From Narthecium ossifragum (taxonomy: Eukaryota > Streptophyta > Magnoliopsida > Dioscoreales > Nartheciaceae), in the NCBI GenBank assembly GCA_963920575.1, contig OY986970.1, positions 1,317,001 to 1,381,000 of the forward strand: 64,000 nucleotides of DNA. Reading direction: 5' to 3'. The translations under genes were made by a program, and so were the position numbers. Shown here piece by piece: positions 10,573 through 23,276 of this stretch (the first letter of the stretch is position 1; the number at the start of each line of letters is the position of its first letter). Under the pieces are notes generated by a model. The model searched no databases and was not told where the DNA came from. It saw nothing but the letters and a program-made list of their open reading frames with translations.

Positions 10573-13353
10573 TGTCACGCCCCGACCCAGAAAACCCATC
10601 CGGACCGGGACGTGAGGGTCCTAAACTCTAAATCAAACAGCGAGAGCCTCCCCTTAGAACATCAATTTTAAACATGGTGCATGATTACAATATTCACAAT
10701 TAATTTAAACTATCCTATCATCAAATCATAACACAATTTAACTTTAAAAAGATATAATAATGATTCACGTCATCTAGTACAGCAACCTCTGATCAATTTA
10801 CATCAAATTGATATACAAATATATATCTCCTTCAAATTACAATTTATACATTTTAAAGTTGTACATCAATTGAATATAATAAACTGATGATATCCTCGAT
10901 CTCACGCACCACCAAGGGGAGTACCGCCTCCAACACCGCAACCACCTGAAAGAGAAGGGACTGCATCGCCGATGCAGCCCAGGTAGGAGTGAGCAACAAA
11001 GCTTGCTCAGTAGGGTTCTACTCTACGTCACTCACGAAGGAAGGGAAACAACAACAGTGTTGTCCTCTAGCCTAAGTCTAAAGGATGCCACGGGTCCCAT
11101 AACCCACCGATGTCCCAAGGGTTCCTGTCATGAAACCTCTCTCCTGAACATGTTACCAGGAGGACCACGGAAACAGTAACATGCAGGCTCTAACCCTTAC
11201 CCAGCAGGGATACCACTGCCTGGGGACCACGTCGGGAACTCCTCGGTTGCATCCTTAGCACTTAGCCTTGGAAAGACAACACGACCTCTAAACCTCAAAA
11301 CAATATAATATTCCAGTCCGACTACCTAATAATCCTCGAATGATATCAAACATAATCACTGATAACAATCACATCCTAATCCTCGACTACCCCAAACCCC
11401 GGCCCTAGGGCTAGATCCGGGCTACCCGAGGACCCCGGATCAACGATCGAAACTATCGTCTACCACCTAGCCTGATGCTTCTAATGCAAACAGATGCATG
11501 CAATGCTCAAGCACAGAAATACAGGAATAGCAGCATGTAACAATATGCCAAGACAACATACACGGGCTAGGCGAAGCGTCAAGCTTGCCGGAGGGTAAAC
11601 ATAGCATGGGTCTAAACTACAATAATACAATATTATAACGGCGCCTACGGACCGTTAACAAGCAGTTTCTACAACGGGGGCACAACCCCGGCCACACAGA
11701 TAATAATCAAACACATTTGCTATTAACATCAACTAGGGCACACATCGGCCCATTTAATTAGCTAAACATCCCAAGGGGCACCACCCCCTTGGTTCAACCA
11801 CAAGCTAAATATACATGTAAATAAGCATGACATGTGACTAATTGCTAATTAAACAAGGATGATATATATCTAATTAGACATGCCGAAAATCAAACAATTA
11901 ATCATCTAAAAACAACCAATTAGAACATGCTAGCCATCGAGATCTCTAGGAATACCAATCACATAAATCCCGAAGAATCAAACATGATAAAACATCAAAA
12001 ATCCACTAAAAACACTATTCAAGGCTGGCGGTCGATCAACGGATCGACCGTGCAAAATCTAAGGTTGACGGTCGATCAACGGATCGACCGTGAGATGTTA
12101 TTTCGCTATTTTCGAGGCTCACGGTCGACCTTGGAGACCTCACGGTCGACCGTGGAGACCGCGACGGTTGATCCACGGATCATCCGTGGCACTATTCATC
12201 AGCAAATCTACTCCGACACAGTTTCGTATAAAAATCACCAAAACTCGTAGAAAAATCGGAAAAATATAAAATCAATTGGGTTGGAAAGTAGACTCACAGA
12301 TCTACAACTCTTATCTCTCATAAAAATCCAAGATCATGCATGTACAATCCGGAAAACTCGCCGCAAGCCGACTGTTCTTCAAGAACAGCAGAAAACCGGA
12401 AATCCGAGATTTATCTTGCATAAATCCTATTGAAATCTTAACCAAAGTTCATGAAACTTAAATCAGAGACTAAATTAAGCAACATGCATTCAACAACATA
12501 ATTTTATCACAATCTAACGGCTAGATTTAACTAAACCCATTAATTAACGCATGTAGGTAGAACACCTACCGGACTGCGCATTCCTCGGTTGTCCCTCGCA
12601 AACCAGCCACCAACGAGGTTCCACACCACACCGGGAGTCTTCCTCTCGTTGCCACAAATCCAACAAGCTTTCAAGTTCCCAAAAAGGTGGTCGGAGGAGG
12701 GAGAACGACGAAGAAAGCTGGCTGCCCGGAAAGAGAAACAGAGCAAGCTCTGCTTGCGGGAAGAAGAAACAGCCAGGGAGAAGAAGAAGAGAAGGGAGAA
12801 GAGGAAGAGAAGAGAAGGAGAAGGAAGGTGGGGGAGAGGGTGAAGGAGAGGACCTCTCCTCTCCTGCTCTCCTGACAAAGGAGGACGAAGGAAGCTCACC
12901 TGCCCTGCGCAGGTTCAACTGCTCTGCACAGTACCCGGATCGATCCAAGTAGGTTGTTGAGCGATCGATAGCGGTCGAGCGATCGATAGCGGTCGAGCGA
13001 TCGATAGCCGTCGAGCGATCGATAGCGGTCGAGCGATCGATAGTCGAGCGATCGATAGCGGTGACCGCTCACGGGCCGCCAGCTGCCCAAAAGTAGGCTT
13101 CTGCGTGCCCGAGCCGGGATTTTCCGATTCGGGCCCACCTAGTCATTCTAAACAAACACTAACACAAACAAGGTCAGTGTGTGCAACGCGGGTGTGAAAC
13201 TGACCACCAGGGAGCATATTTACCAAAATGCCCCTGGGGTCAAAAACAGCGATGCGATCAACCGATCGCAACCCAGGGCCAACTGAGCCAAACCACAAAG
13301 CCAGACCCTCGACCTAACGCGGTCGGACCGGGTTGGAGGTACGGGTCCTCACA
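10573..13353 (-). repeat. LTR of the 790-13353 element (5' LTR in element orientation)
   Basis: This is the 2781-bp partner of 790-3626. The first 110 bases differ at only about one position by eye. As the 5' LTR it would carry the element's promoter and transcription start. It contains the same GATCGATC clusters and a purine-rich tract. Confidence 0.95.
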
Positions 13354-13810
13354 GGCGGAGCCTGGGAGCTGGCGGATCTGGAAGCCGGAGCGATGGATCT
13401 GGTGGCGGGGGCGACCAGATCTGGTGGCGGAGAGGCGACTAGATCTGGAAGCCGGAGCTGGCGGATCTGGTGGCGGTGGGGACCAGATCTGGTGGCGGGG
13501 AGGCGAGGGCGGCGGGCCGTCGGGTTATGGTAGCGGAGCGGCGAGTTCTGGTGGCAGGAGGCAGCGGGGGCGACCAGATATCGGCGGGGAGGCGGGGGCG
13601 ATCAGATTGCAGCGGGGCGGGGCGGAGCAGGGCGGAGTTGGCCGGGGCGGCGAGGGGGGGAGCAATCGGGGTCTGGGCGCAGTGGATCTGCCGTCTGGGC
13701 GTCGGATCTGCTGTCTGGGCAGCGGATTCGGCGACTGCCGGCGCTGGAGCGGGGCGGCGCTGATCGGGGGGGGGGGGGATTTATGGGTGGGTTTAGGGGG
13801 GGTATTTTGA
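13354..13810. other. GC-rich repeat block, right half
   Basis: G-rich, with many GATCTGGTGGCGG and GGCGGATCTGG words and a G run near 13768. It is the continuation of 541-789 beyond the LTR insertion. It ends in GGGGTATTTTGATCCCC, and a related GC-rich block near 31.85 kb ends in a similar GGGGTATTTTAGTC. It is most likely part of an older DNA element. Confidence 0.55.
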
Positions 13811-16312
13811 TCCCCTCCCTATTTTAGGGTAGTAAAACACTTAAGAAGTGTTATAGGAGACTAAATGACAAGAATGAGTCACTTAAAAGACTAAACAACA
13901 AATCCCCCTATATATATTGATTTAGCGTGTCCTCAAGTGTATGGAACTAATGATCAAATTCTGAGAGAGCAAAAGAATAGCTGCATCATGCTACATGGCT
14001 CATTGCGCCGAACCAAAGTGGCCCGGGCCTTGCATGCATCCAATTGCCACTTTGGATGAAGCTTATCAGCTTGCATGCATGATATATATTCGACATTAAA
14101 TAACTCAAAAACCCATGAATCAGACCGTCAAGCATCCCTGTCCCCCCTCAGCACACATGAGCCTTTGGCATCTTCTAAATGGCAGCTAGGGGATGGTACG
14201 TCGGTAGCAACTGTGATGTGAACACAAGTTTAATGGCAAGGACTTCAGAGAATCAGAGGTCATGATGAACACAAAAGTTAGCATAGCATGCGCATGAGCT
14301 CGGAGATAATTCAATGTCAAATGACTTGAAATGTATCATGCCTGCTGACTCAAGGACATGACCCTTAACCCCACCAGCTAGCAATTCTATTTGGTAGAGT
14401 CCATCCCAAATAAAAAATTTTGGAAGCCAGTATGGAGACTGAAACTTAGTACCCCCAACATTAACAATTAATAAAACAGTGTACAACATCATATATAAAA
14501 TCATACGATAATTGGAGTATATATAGCTTTATATTGAAAGCTTTTGGTAAGAATTTAGTATATATTAGACGCATGAGAAGAGTTATTGTGAACGCTGGAT
14601 AAGATTTTATAATTCTAACCTACGGACTTAACTCATCATAAAAAATATATATATATATTTTTATCTCGAGCAGAGACGGGAGGGGAATAATTGAAGAAAA
14701 AAAAAGAAAAAAAAAAGAAGAGATTGAAACGACTGATTGGCATGTTTTAATTTATTTATATATTTTATTTTATTTCTCTCACATGTTAATCCTGATGGTA
14801 TACAGACAGCTTTCTTAAAAAGTGGATCAGTAGATTAGCACACCATCCCTGGTTCTAGGAAAAGGGCCCACAGCTTCCTAGGAAGTTTCTTTTTGATAAA
14901 GTGATGGCTGTAACTGTAGTAAAGGTCTTCCAAGCAGTTTCTTAGACAGACTTTTTAGATTATGTCGGTTTACTGCCTAATTAGGCCACTTTACTCTTAA
15001 GTCAACTGCTATATTTTTATTTATATATTATTGTTTGGCTTTCAGGGCCTTCCGGGCAATAGGGATTAGGGAGGAGTGAATCCAGTCCAGTTGTCACGTA
15101 TTGATGTGGATGTGGGCCATAGTTCTAGAAATAGATATCACGAGATTTTATCACAAACCTATCCGCATCCTCTTGATTCCACCTAGTCTAATATTAGGTG
15201 TAGGGCCTGTGTGGCGTGTCATGGATCCGTCGAATCCGATTCGAGGACGTGCGGATTTCAATCAACGAATTTCAATAGTTATCGATGGACTAGATCAATC
15301 AATCGATACCTCACTACTGATTCAATCATTTATACATTCAATCGATGGTGAGATACTTATTGATTGATTTAAACCATCGATCGGTATTGTTCTATTCATG
15401 ATTTATATCAACCAATCAATATTTCATTTCCGATTCGAACACATGTACAATATACATGCTCTGATCATGTATACAGATCAACGCTCTCTTGCAAATAAAA
15501 TGCATTAGAGGTGTTGGCTCATCCCGTTAGGCAGCATAGCTCATACGTACATCTTGGCCCTTCATCGCAGCCATCAAATCTATATAAATTGTTTTCACTC
15601 TCAGACCCATATACGACGGTTTCTATTGCTGATGTGAAGATGATGATCACCCTAGTCTACGCACCACTGTTAACATCAATCATAAAAAAAAAGCGACTTC
15701 CCTTAATGGGGTGTACGTCTTGTGATTCGAAATGGCATCTGACGAACGATCCAAAGGCTCTGAGCACTACTAGCACTCCCATTCCCAGAGGAACAAAATC
15801 AAAATCATGACAGTTAGTACAAGGGTTAGTCTTAATTAAAACAATTAATAAGTAATGGTTTGGGGGGTTCTCAAGCCTAGCTCGCATCCGCCCTCCCTCT
15901 TAAATCAAGGTTAAAGGCCTTTATTATTATTATTATTAGTTAAGCAAATCAAGTTAAAAGACTTAACTAATCAAAGAAACAGGAGGAAGAAAAAATAATA
16001 ATAATAAAAAAACATAGCAAATTAAGCCGGGAGCGACAAAGGTTCTATATATCAAAGGACACGTGCCGGATACTGACATGCCCAGTGCCATTCCTCCCAA
16101 CCCCCGACGTTTACAAGTCCACCAACACCAACAAATAAGAGTCGCCTAGCTATTGGCATCCTGCGGCGGAGGTGGCTAGCCAGCAGCAGCATAGAAGCTT
16201 CCCCCCCGAAGCACCCTGCGAAGCTAGGAAGTAAACCGCAAGGGCAACAACCAAAAATACCAAATAAGAAATCTAAACATCGAAATACAAATCCATAGCT
16301 ACTCATGCTAGC
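13811..16312. other. Intergenic region, no gene seen
   Basis: AT-rich with scattered simple runs (an A-rich tract near 14695-14720, a TTA repeat near 15920-15940). A stretch at 15230-15440 has several ATCGATGG / CAATCGAT repeats. I see no conserved coding frame. The last few hundred bases are presumably the WRKY promoter. Confidence 0.5.
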
Positions 16313-16320
16313 TATATAAA
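16313..16320 (+). promoter_or_regulatory. TATA box of the WRKY gene
   Basis: TATATAAA lies only 32 bp before the first in-frame ATG (16345). Plant TATA boxes usually lie about 30 bp before the transcription start, so the mRNA may begin at or just after that ATG. That would favour the next in-frame ATG at 16399. Confidence 0.55.
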
Positions 16321-16344
16321 TTGGCATCCAGTGATCTGTGGATC

Positions 16345-17257
16345 ATGGCGGTGGCTGGGTTCCCCTCCTCCTGCTCCTCCTATGTCCTTTCCGCCTATAT
16401 GGCCGACTTCCCATCCAGAGACATCACAGGCACTGGCACTGGGAGCTCCTACGCTTTCAATCCATTCGAGATAGAGGCGTTCGATCTCTCCGAATACCTT
16501 TCGGTGAACGACATCTCCGCCGCTCCGCCAGCGCCGCCACCTGAAGGATTGGTGGCTGCACCCCTTGACGGTGGCATCGCTGCTGCAGGCGCCAACGCCG
16601 GGAGTAGTAGCAGTGGCAGTAGCAGCAGTAGCAGGCAAGTGTTAAAATTACCTACCTAGCTAGCTTGATCCACAGTGCTATATATATACGTACTAGCTAG
16701 TGATCAGTAATTTGTATTAGATGATGAGAATTATGGGTGTAGTCATTGGATCATCAGGAAATCAGGGAGCTCGAGCACGGAGATCGGGAAGACAGGGGAT
16801 CAGGTGCATCGAGTGGCGTTCAGAACAAAGTCGGAAGTCGACGTCTTGGATGATGGATTCAAATGGAGGAAGTATGGAAAGAAGTCAGTGAAGGACAACT
16901 CTAATCCAAGGTATATATATTCTGCATTACCTACCAATAGCTAGCTAGAAGACGTGAAATTAATTCAGCCATATATACGCACGCATGCAATGACGATATA
17001 TAGTACTGCATGCTTGATCGAACTAATAATGGTGGAGTGGGGTAAATCAATTGAGCAGGAATTACTACCGTTGTTCGACGGATGGCTGCACGGTGAAGAA
17101 GAGAGTGGAGAAAGACCGAGAGGACAGCAGCTATGTGATTACTAGCTATGAGGGGGTTCACAACCATCCAAGCCCAGGAGTTGTCTACTATACCACGCAG
17201 GACGCCGCTTCCGGCCATTATCTCATCGCCGGCTGCCAAATCCGCCCGTCTTCGTGA
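16345..17257 (+). CDS. WRKY transcription factor, group IIc, WRKYGKK type (WRKY50/51-like)
   Basis: Three exons (16345-16634, 16758-16910, 17059-17257) give 213 residues. The single WRKY domain has the variant heptapeptide WRKYGKK (133-139) and a C-X4-C-X23-H-X1-H zinc site (C153, C158, H182, H184). The intron after NP(R) in the domain is the conserved WRKY splice site. In Arabidopsis the GKK variant is typical of WRKY50, WRKY51 and WRKY59; WRKY50 and WRKY51 act in salicylate/jasmonate defence signalling, and the variant is reported to bind W-boxes differently from GQK. The N-terminal half is acidic and Ser/Ala-rich with no clear fold. The first intron uses a GC donor (AG|GCAAGT), which is the junction that keeps the frame. 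The start could be M1 or M19 (MADFPSRD); the TATA position favours M19. The protein is nuclear by family. Confidence 0.93.
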
Positions 17258-18770
17258 GCCCCCCCTCGCCGTGCTTGCTTAATTAGTTCCTCTCCATCGA
17301 TCTCTTTTACCCTGCAACAAAAGAGCCACTAACGTAGTACGTACGTACGTCCGTGTAACTTTGCAGTCCTTGATTGGGGAGTTAAGTATGAAAAGTTTGC
17401 TGAATAAATATGCTTCATATCATATCATTCCTTATATATTGAGTAGATATCGATCTTGAGTACGTATATATATCTTAATTTCACCTAAAATGTTTCATCC
17501 TTATTTTACTACACATTGTTGGGCAATTAACATAGGAATTTTGCTTTTCCAAATTCCAATTTTGTAGCACTAGTATTCCCTCTATAACCAAGTTTAATGT
17601 ACGCTTGCATTTCTATTAAGCTATAACCTCGTCAGCCCATAGTTCCACATCAATCTTAATTTATAAGAACCCGTTTTTTCGAGAATTCTTTAAGTCTCGC
17701 TCCTACAAATCATGCTTGACGATCAATATGAATACTCTAACTTGCAAATCTATATGATGGGTTAATTACAAAAATAGTTGATCTGCTTTCTGCATGAAAT
17801 TAAGGCTTAATTATGATATATAGTCGCGAGAATTGAAGAAAGAGAGCTTTGAATTCTAGATTCATGTTTCGCTTTTCCTTTCAATTACTTGCCCATTCTT
17901 CGATCCAACTATAAAGCTAACGTGCCTAAAGATTTAAGTCATGTAAGTCATGAAACAGATAAGCCTGGGCTCAAGCTTTCCTTTCTCAGCTTCTATAACT
18001 CCAGTCTAAGCTTCATGCTAATTAGTTTCAAAGAATTTTCCTAGGATGGAAGCTAGGTGGAAGGAGATTACTAATAGCTTTGAGAGGCGTACTGAATTAT
18101 AGAAAGTTAGTGCCAAATCTTAATAGCCATGCATCACATATATAGTCAACATCAATATTCCTAGGATGGAAGCTAGGTGGAAGGAGATAGAATAGATTCT
18201 TCACCCTCTATCTAATCTTTTCCAAGATAACGTATTTTAAGGTCTTAGTACTATTGCACGTGTGAATGCTATCGGAAGCGGACCTACACATGGGCTTCCG
18301 TGGGCTGTAGACAGGTAGCCCAGCACAAATAGCCCATTAGATGAGGCTTTAGCCTGGGCTGTAGCCCAGGTAGATCAAATATTATTATTGACTAAAAAAC
18401 TCTATGCTTATTATAATTGCGCATTTAATTGTCTCTCTCCCCCACCTCTCGCCGACAAACATATAGAGAAAAAAATAATTAAAATGGAAAAAAATTACCT
18501 CATCAATTTTTTTTTATATTTTTATATGCGCAGTCATAACTCGAATGGAAGTAATTTGCATGAAGGCCATTCGAGATAAAGATATTACAACTTCCGGAGT
18601 GCTCAAACAGAAACGAGAAAAGATAATTTGGTATTGAAGTGGAATTCGGGCATCATATTTGTAACTCATAATCATAAATATAATGTCATAAAAAAGAATT
18701 ATTATCTTTATTATCGCCACTATAATATTGGAGAGAACACTCTTAAAACGAGTAAAGGATCATAAAAGCC
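17258..18770. other. Intergenic region with a short direct duplication
   Basis: AT-rich, no coding frame recognised. A 31-bp segment starting TTCCTAGGATGGAAGCTAGG occurs at about 18038 and again at about 18158 (120 bp apart), identical by eye. Near 18300-18370, TAGCCCAG/CTGGGCTGTAGCC words form inverted repeats of GGGCT. Confidence 0.5.
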
Positions 18771-18827
18771 ATCACCTTTTGTTTGGGTACAATGTATGGA
18801 CGGCCAGGATCATTTGGGTCATCGTGC

Positions 18828-18835
18828 GGATAAGG
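18828..18835 (+). promoter_or_regulatory. I-box-like light element upstream of the RIQ gene
   Basis: GGATAAGG about 190 bp before the ATG matches the I-box/GATAAG element common in promoters of photosynthesis genes. This fits the chloroplast role of the gene but is a short motif and could be chance. Confidence 0.35.
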
Positions 18836-19026
18836 TTAGCCCATGCATCAGTGGCTGAGGTCAAGCCTCCAGGATTCAAGCGGGAGGAGAGAGCAGCTAC
18901 AGGCTACCCCACCACTCTCATGGCTCACTTCAGACCAACCACTGCCACTGGAACAAATACTAGCAGCAGAGGCCGTCGAGATCTGGGGATCGCCAACCTC
19001 CTCCATCGTCGATCCAAGGAGCAGCA

Positions 19027-20060
19027 ATGGCGGCCACCACTTTCTCGGCTGCCATCTACTCCTCTCCATATCTCTCGCCAGCCAGGAGAGAGTCCACCAG
19101 GATCCTCGCCGTGACCCCCAAGAAGGTATTATCTCGACCCGATATTCTTCTATACGTAGTCTTCTTAGATGGAGTAAAGAAATAGTCATCATCCAAATCC
19201 TCGCTGTGGTTTCTCTGTATGTTATAGTGGAATTATCATGTAAAAACCCAATCAAAATCTGTTTTTTGGATGAAATCAAGACTGCCCATGATCCAAAAAC
19301 CCTCCCTTTGGGGGTTTTGTTTGTTATTCTGGCATTCATCTATACTAGCTAGCCCACAACGGAACTTTTTCGATTAAAATTGTAGTATGCGTGATCAAAA
19401 CCCTATCTTTGCGTGGAATAACGAATACCAATCATCGAAAACAGCTCTCTGGGTTTGAATGTGGAGAAATTATCATCCAAAGTCCAGCTTTCTGAGAAGA
19501 AGAGTACAAAATCCTCCAAATTCACTCTGTTTTCGGCTGCTATTGTGTGTTCCTCTGTTGATATCAGACCAAAACCCTGTGTTTCGATTAATTAGTAGTG
19601 ATTGGTAACGTCGCAGGTGAACAAGTATGACGATAGTTGGAAGAAGACGTGGTACGGGGCTGGGATCTTCTTGGAAGGGTCGGAGGATGTGAGCTTGGAC
19701 GTCGTTAAGAAGCTGGAGAGGTCCAGGGTTCTAAGCGGCGTGGAGAAGGCTGGGCTTCTCTCCAAGGCAGAGCAGGCCGGGCTCACCCTCTCATCCATCG
19801 AGCGACTTGGGCTCTTCTCCAAAGCAGAGGAGCTCGGCCTACTCAGCCTCCTCGACCGCGCCGCCGGCTCATCGCCCTCCACCCTAGCCTCCTTCTCACT
19901 GCTTCCGCTTCTCGCTGCTGTTGCTGCCATTGTGCTCATCCCTGGTGATTCTGCTGGTCTGGTTGCTGCCCGATATATTGCTGCTGCTGCATTTGGAGCA
20001 GGGGCAGCCGGGCTCTTCGTCGGTGCCGTTGTGCTTGGTGGGCTTCAGGAATCTGACTGA
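19027..20060 (+). CDS. RIQ: RIQ1/RIQ2-type thylakoid protein (DUF1118)
   Basis: Two exons (19027-19125 and 19617-20060, phase 0) give 180 residues. Residues 1-33 are Ala/Ser/Thr/Arg-rich and acid-free apart from one Glu, like a chloroplast transit peptide, and end at the exon border. Then come KYDDSWKKTWYGAG (36-49), FLEGSEDVSLDVVKKLE and three related blocks of the form LS-x-x-E-x-x-GLLSKAE (72-112). Two hydrophobic spans follow (about 123-141 and 148-175). This layout is that of the plant DUF1118 family. In Arabidopsis its members RIQ1 and RIQ2 are grana proteins that affect LHCII organisation, grana stacking and induction of non-photochemical quenching. I cannot tell which paralogue this is. 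The start is the first ATG giving a transit peptide. Confidence 0.85.
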
Positions 20061-23000
20061 TTGCTGATACATTCTCTGCGAACTCAGTTGGGTTGGATTT
20101 GGGACTCTCTTTTCTTTCCCTTATATATATATTACCTTTGCACTGAATGCATTTAGCTGTAGGATTCTTGTTACCGAGTTAATACTTGATATTCAATATC
20201 TTTTCTGCTGTGCATGAGGTCAAGCTTCATTACTGTACAGTACCATTATAGGTGAGTAATTTCTGATTACGAGTTCGAAAGTTGATTCGCCATAAATAAG
20301 TTCAAGATTTAGTAGTGTTTTCTTGAGTCAAAACGCAAGTTTAGATGTTCATGTTACCTATTGAAACAAGAAATGCATTCTTGAAGTCTATTTCTAGCTA
20401 GTCATGTGACGTGGAGAACCTTATTCTTATACGATGCATAGATGCAATCCACTGCAGAATAACAGATTTGTTTACACTAGCTCTGCTTTCATTTGGCAAG
20501 AACATTATGTTCTTATAAGCTGTCTTGCATGGGCTGACACGGTGAAATGTTTTAAGTGGAGCATGAGCCTTTAGCTGCATCATATATACTTTTGTTTAGC
20601 TTGCAACAGGTTGGTTATAAAGTTTTTTTTTTAGAAGAAGGCTGTTTATAAAAGTTTTTGAGTTTTTTTTTCTTCTTTTAAAATTAAGTTGGATCATATG
20701 ATGTTCAGACATCTTTTGTTTTTATGCGTGTAAAGTGATACATTTTTATTCAAGTACGTGAATTCTACATTCATTAGGACATTATTTTGACAAGGTAAAA
20801 TTGCATAAGAAATCTTTTTCAGGTGATGGATGTGATTAACTTTTGATCTCTACTTGAAATCCCCACAATCTGTACCCACTCATCGTCAATTAAACAGAAT
20901 TTTCCATTCGAATGTATGTCTCAAGAGTCAAAGCAATCGTTTGTGTTATGTTAGTTTGCTTGAAGAAGGCATGCTACTCTCCACACATCTGCACAGGTTC
21001 CGGATCTTTAATTCCCATATTCAGGAACATGCATATGTCTTCCATCTGATCATTCATATACTCTCTTAGTTGAGAAATGATAAGCTGCAGCATGAGAAAT
21101 GGCAGGCCTCTCTTCCCCTGAGCTTCAGTGATCCTGAAGATACATAGCAATCCGACATTCTATCAAGTATCAAGGGTGGAAGATTTGGTCTTTGTTATGG
21201 TTCAATGTTATAAACGTCCTACAAACTAGGAGTGCAGATTCCTTAATTGTTAGATATTTGCCAATTTCCTCCGGAATCTTCCTGCATAAATTAACGCATG
21301 CTCCTAGAAAATGGGAGAAGAATGGTTGCTAGAGGATTTGTATGATGCGAGTTGAACTCGTATGTGATGAGCTCATGCCTTCCAGAAAACTTAACATCGT
21401 ATGTGATGGGCTCATTCCTCCCATGAAATGCTTCAACATGAAAGTTGGTAATTAAGTCTATGGAAAGTGAGGTATCTGTACTTCTGGGTAACTCTTCTGT
21501 TCATACTTCATAGCTTTGACGTGGAATTGCTGCATTGCTGAGATGCTATAATGGATCGGTATACGCCACTTGAGCTCTTTGTTGCTAATTGTCAGACAAC
21601 CGGTTGTTCAAATTCTTAAGCGGACATCATGACATATAGTAGAGAGATGCTAATTGTATTATAACAAGTTCTCATGGAAGCCTCAGGTGTGGGTTTCTCC
21701 AAGACACGAGTGTTGGATTAAAAATGTTGATCAAGAGCAATGTTTCATGTCTATTTTGATATCACGTTAACTTAATGGTGAGCACGTTAAGTCATCAGAG
21801 CAACCATCGGAAAAAGTACTCCGGCCAGTTCCGAGGCCCCTTCCATCCTTGCCAAGATTGGTTTATTGATCCATGCTTTGCTTAAGATAAGTTCAGTAAC
21901 TTCCAGCCCGAGGAAATCCATGGAAAATGTCCTGAGGAGTTTGAGTTTCCATCCATGACGGTTGTTTCTCGAATGTTTTTATTAGATTATATTAATATTA
22001 ACTCATTTTTAATTATTAATTTAAAGTTTTGGATTGAGTGATTAGAGTTATTTTTAGTTTTTGAATAATTGATTACGATATTTTGAACAAAATGAAAGAA
22101 ATTCCGACATTTTTGACAAAAAAAAAAAAAAAAAAAAAACATAAGTGCAAGTCAAGAATCATGATAACTACGGTTTTTGGTGTGAGAATTCTATGGTTTG
22201 GAGACTTGGAGTGGGTCTTGGAAAAAGGTAAGGACGGCATAAAATCGGAATCGGATGGTCGAGGTCAACTATATTCTGTTTATCTTGCTTTACTTTTTTT
22301 TAGTGGAGAATAAAAAGAGAAGGAAAAAAGCAAAGAGAGAAGGAATTGATCCCGTGGATCACATCAATCACGGGCCCCGAAATGGGCCCCCACCCAGCAA
22401 TAAAAATACCCCCGGTACTGAAATCACCATTTTCTATAATATAATAACAACATCACGTACGGTTACCATTTCTAAAGTGACAATCGCCGATGACATCCAT
22501 GTCTATCTACTTCTCTTGAACTCCATCTTCCTCCTCTGCTACTTCTTCATCCCCGTTTGCAGACGTCATCCAGTCATCCAGTCATCCATTGCCCACAGCG
22601 TGTTTGGCGGCGACGGAATGGGATCGAATCAGCGGAATCCGCGATCTTCATCCGATCGTTCGTTCACATGTTTGGCAGCCGGAGCGGATTCCATTTTTCC
22701 GGAATCCGCCAAGCTGCGGATTCCATTTTTCCGGAATCACGGCGTCCGGTCTCCGCGATGGCTAATGTTGCCTATATAGTAGCAACTTATAGTAATTGGA
22801 TGCCATTAAACGCTCTTGCTCACGGGGTGGCGATATGGGCAATATGGTCAGCGGCCATATAAGCCCCTGTCTTGCCCTGTTTTGCTCTGTTCTTTCTTTT
22901 TTCCATCTTCTCCTTCTTCCCTTTCTTTCTTTTGTAACCCAGACTCCGAGCTTATCTAATCAAAAAAACATAAAAATTGGATACTAGAAGAACAAAAACA

Positions 23001-23276
23001 CTCCGGATGGACAAAGCCTTCAGAGGATTACAAACCCATAGATTTCTCTTATTCAATTTCCCAAACCGATGGAAGACATAGATGTTTTACAATCATAACA
23101 GAGACAATAATACAGCAAATAAGATTACACCCAACAACAACAACAACAACAACATACTCCCAAGAAACCTTATTCCTAACTCGTAATTAAGCTTACAAGT
23201 TTTAAAAAAGAAACTTGTAATAATTTACAAACATATGGGGTCACCGGAATGGCTGGGGCAGCAGCTGCCGCATCGG
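20061..23276. other. Intergenic region, no gene seen
   Basis: Includes the RIQ 3' UTR and, at its right end, the 3' UTR of the minus-strand gene at 23277. An A run lies at about 22120-22139 and a CAA microsatellite at about 23137-23160. Positions 22600-22760 hold GCGGATTCC/GGAATCCGC words that resemble a decayed relative of the MITE at 61069-61275. No conserved frame was recognised. Confidence 0.5.

Larger units (their letters stand above)
790..13353 (-). mobile_element. Complete Ty3/gypsy-type LTR retrotransposon, coding region decayed
   Basis: Two long direct repeats (790-3626 and 10573-13353) bound about 6.95 kb. Read on the minus strand the LTRs start TGTGAGGACC and end GGGGCGTGACA. The five bases before position 790 and after 13353 are both GGCGG, a perfect target-site duplication. 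A primer site complementary to initiator tRNA-Met (TTGGTATCAGAGC on the minus strand) lies 2 bases inside the right LTR, so transcription runs right to left. RT motifs at 6.5-5.8 kb precede an integrase C-terminal piece at about 4 kb, the Ty3/gypsy order. Stops and frameshifts are frequent. A solo LTR of a related family is nested at 7849-10285. Without that insert the internal region is only about 4.5 kb. The LTRs look nearly identical, so the last transposition was probably recent and must have used enzymes supplied by another copy. Confidence 0.95.
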
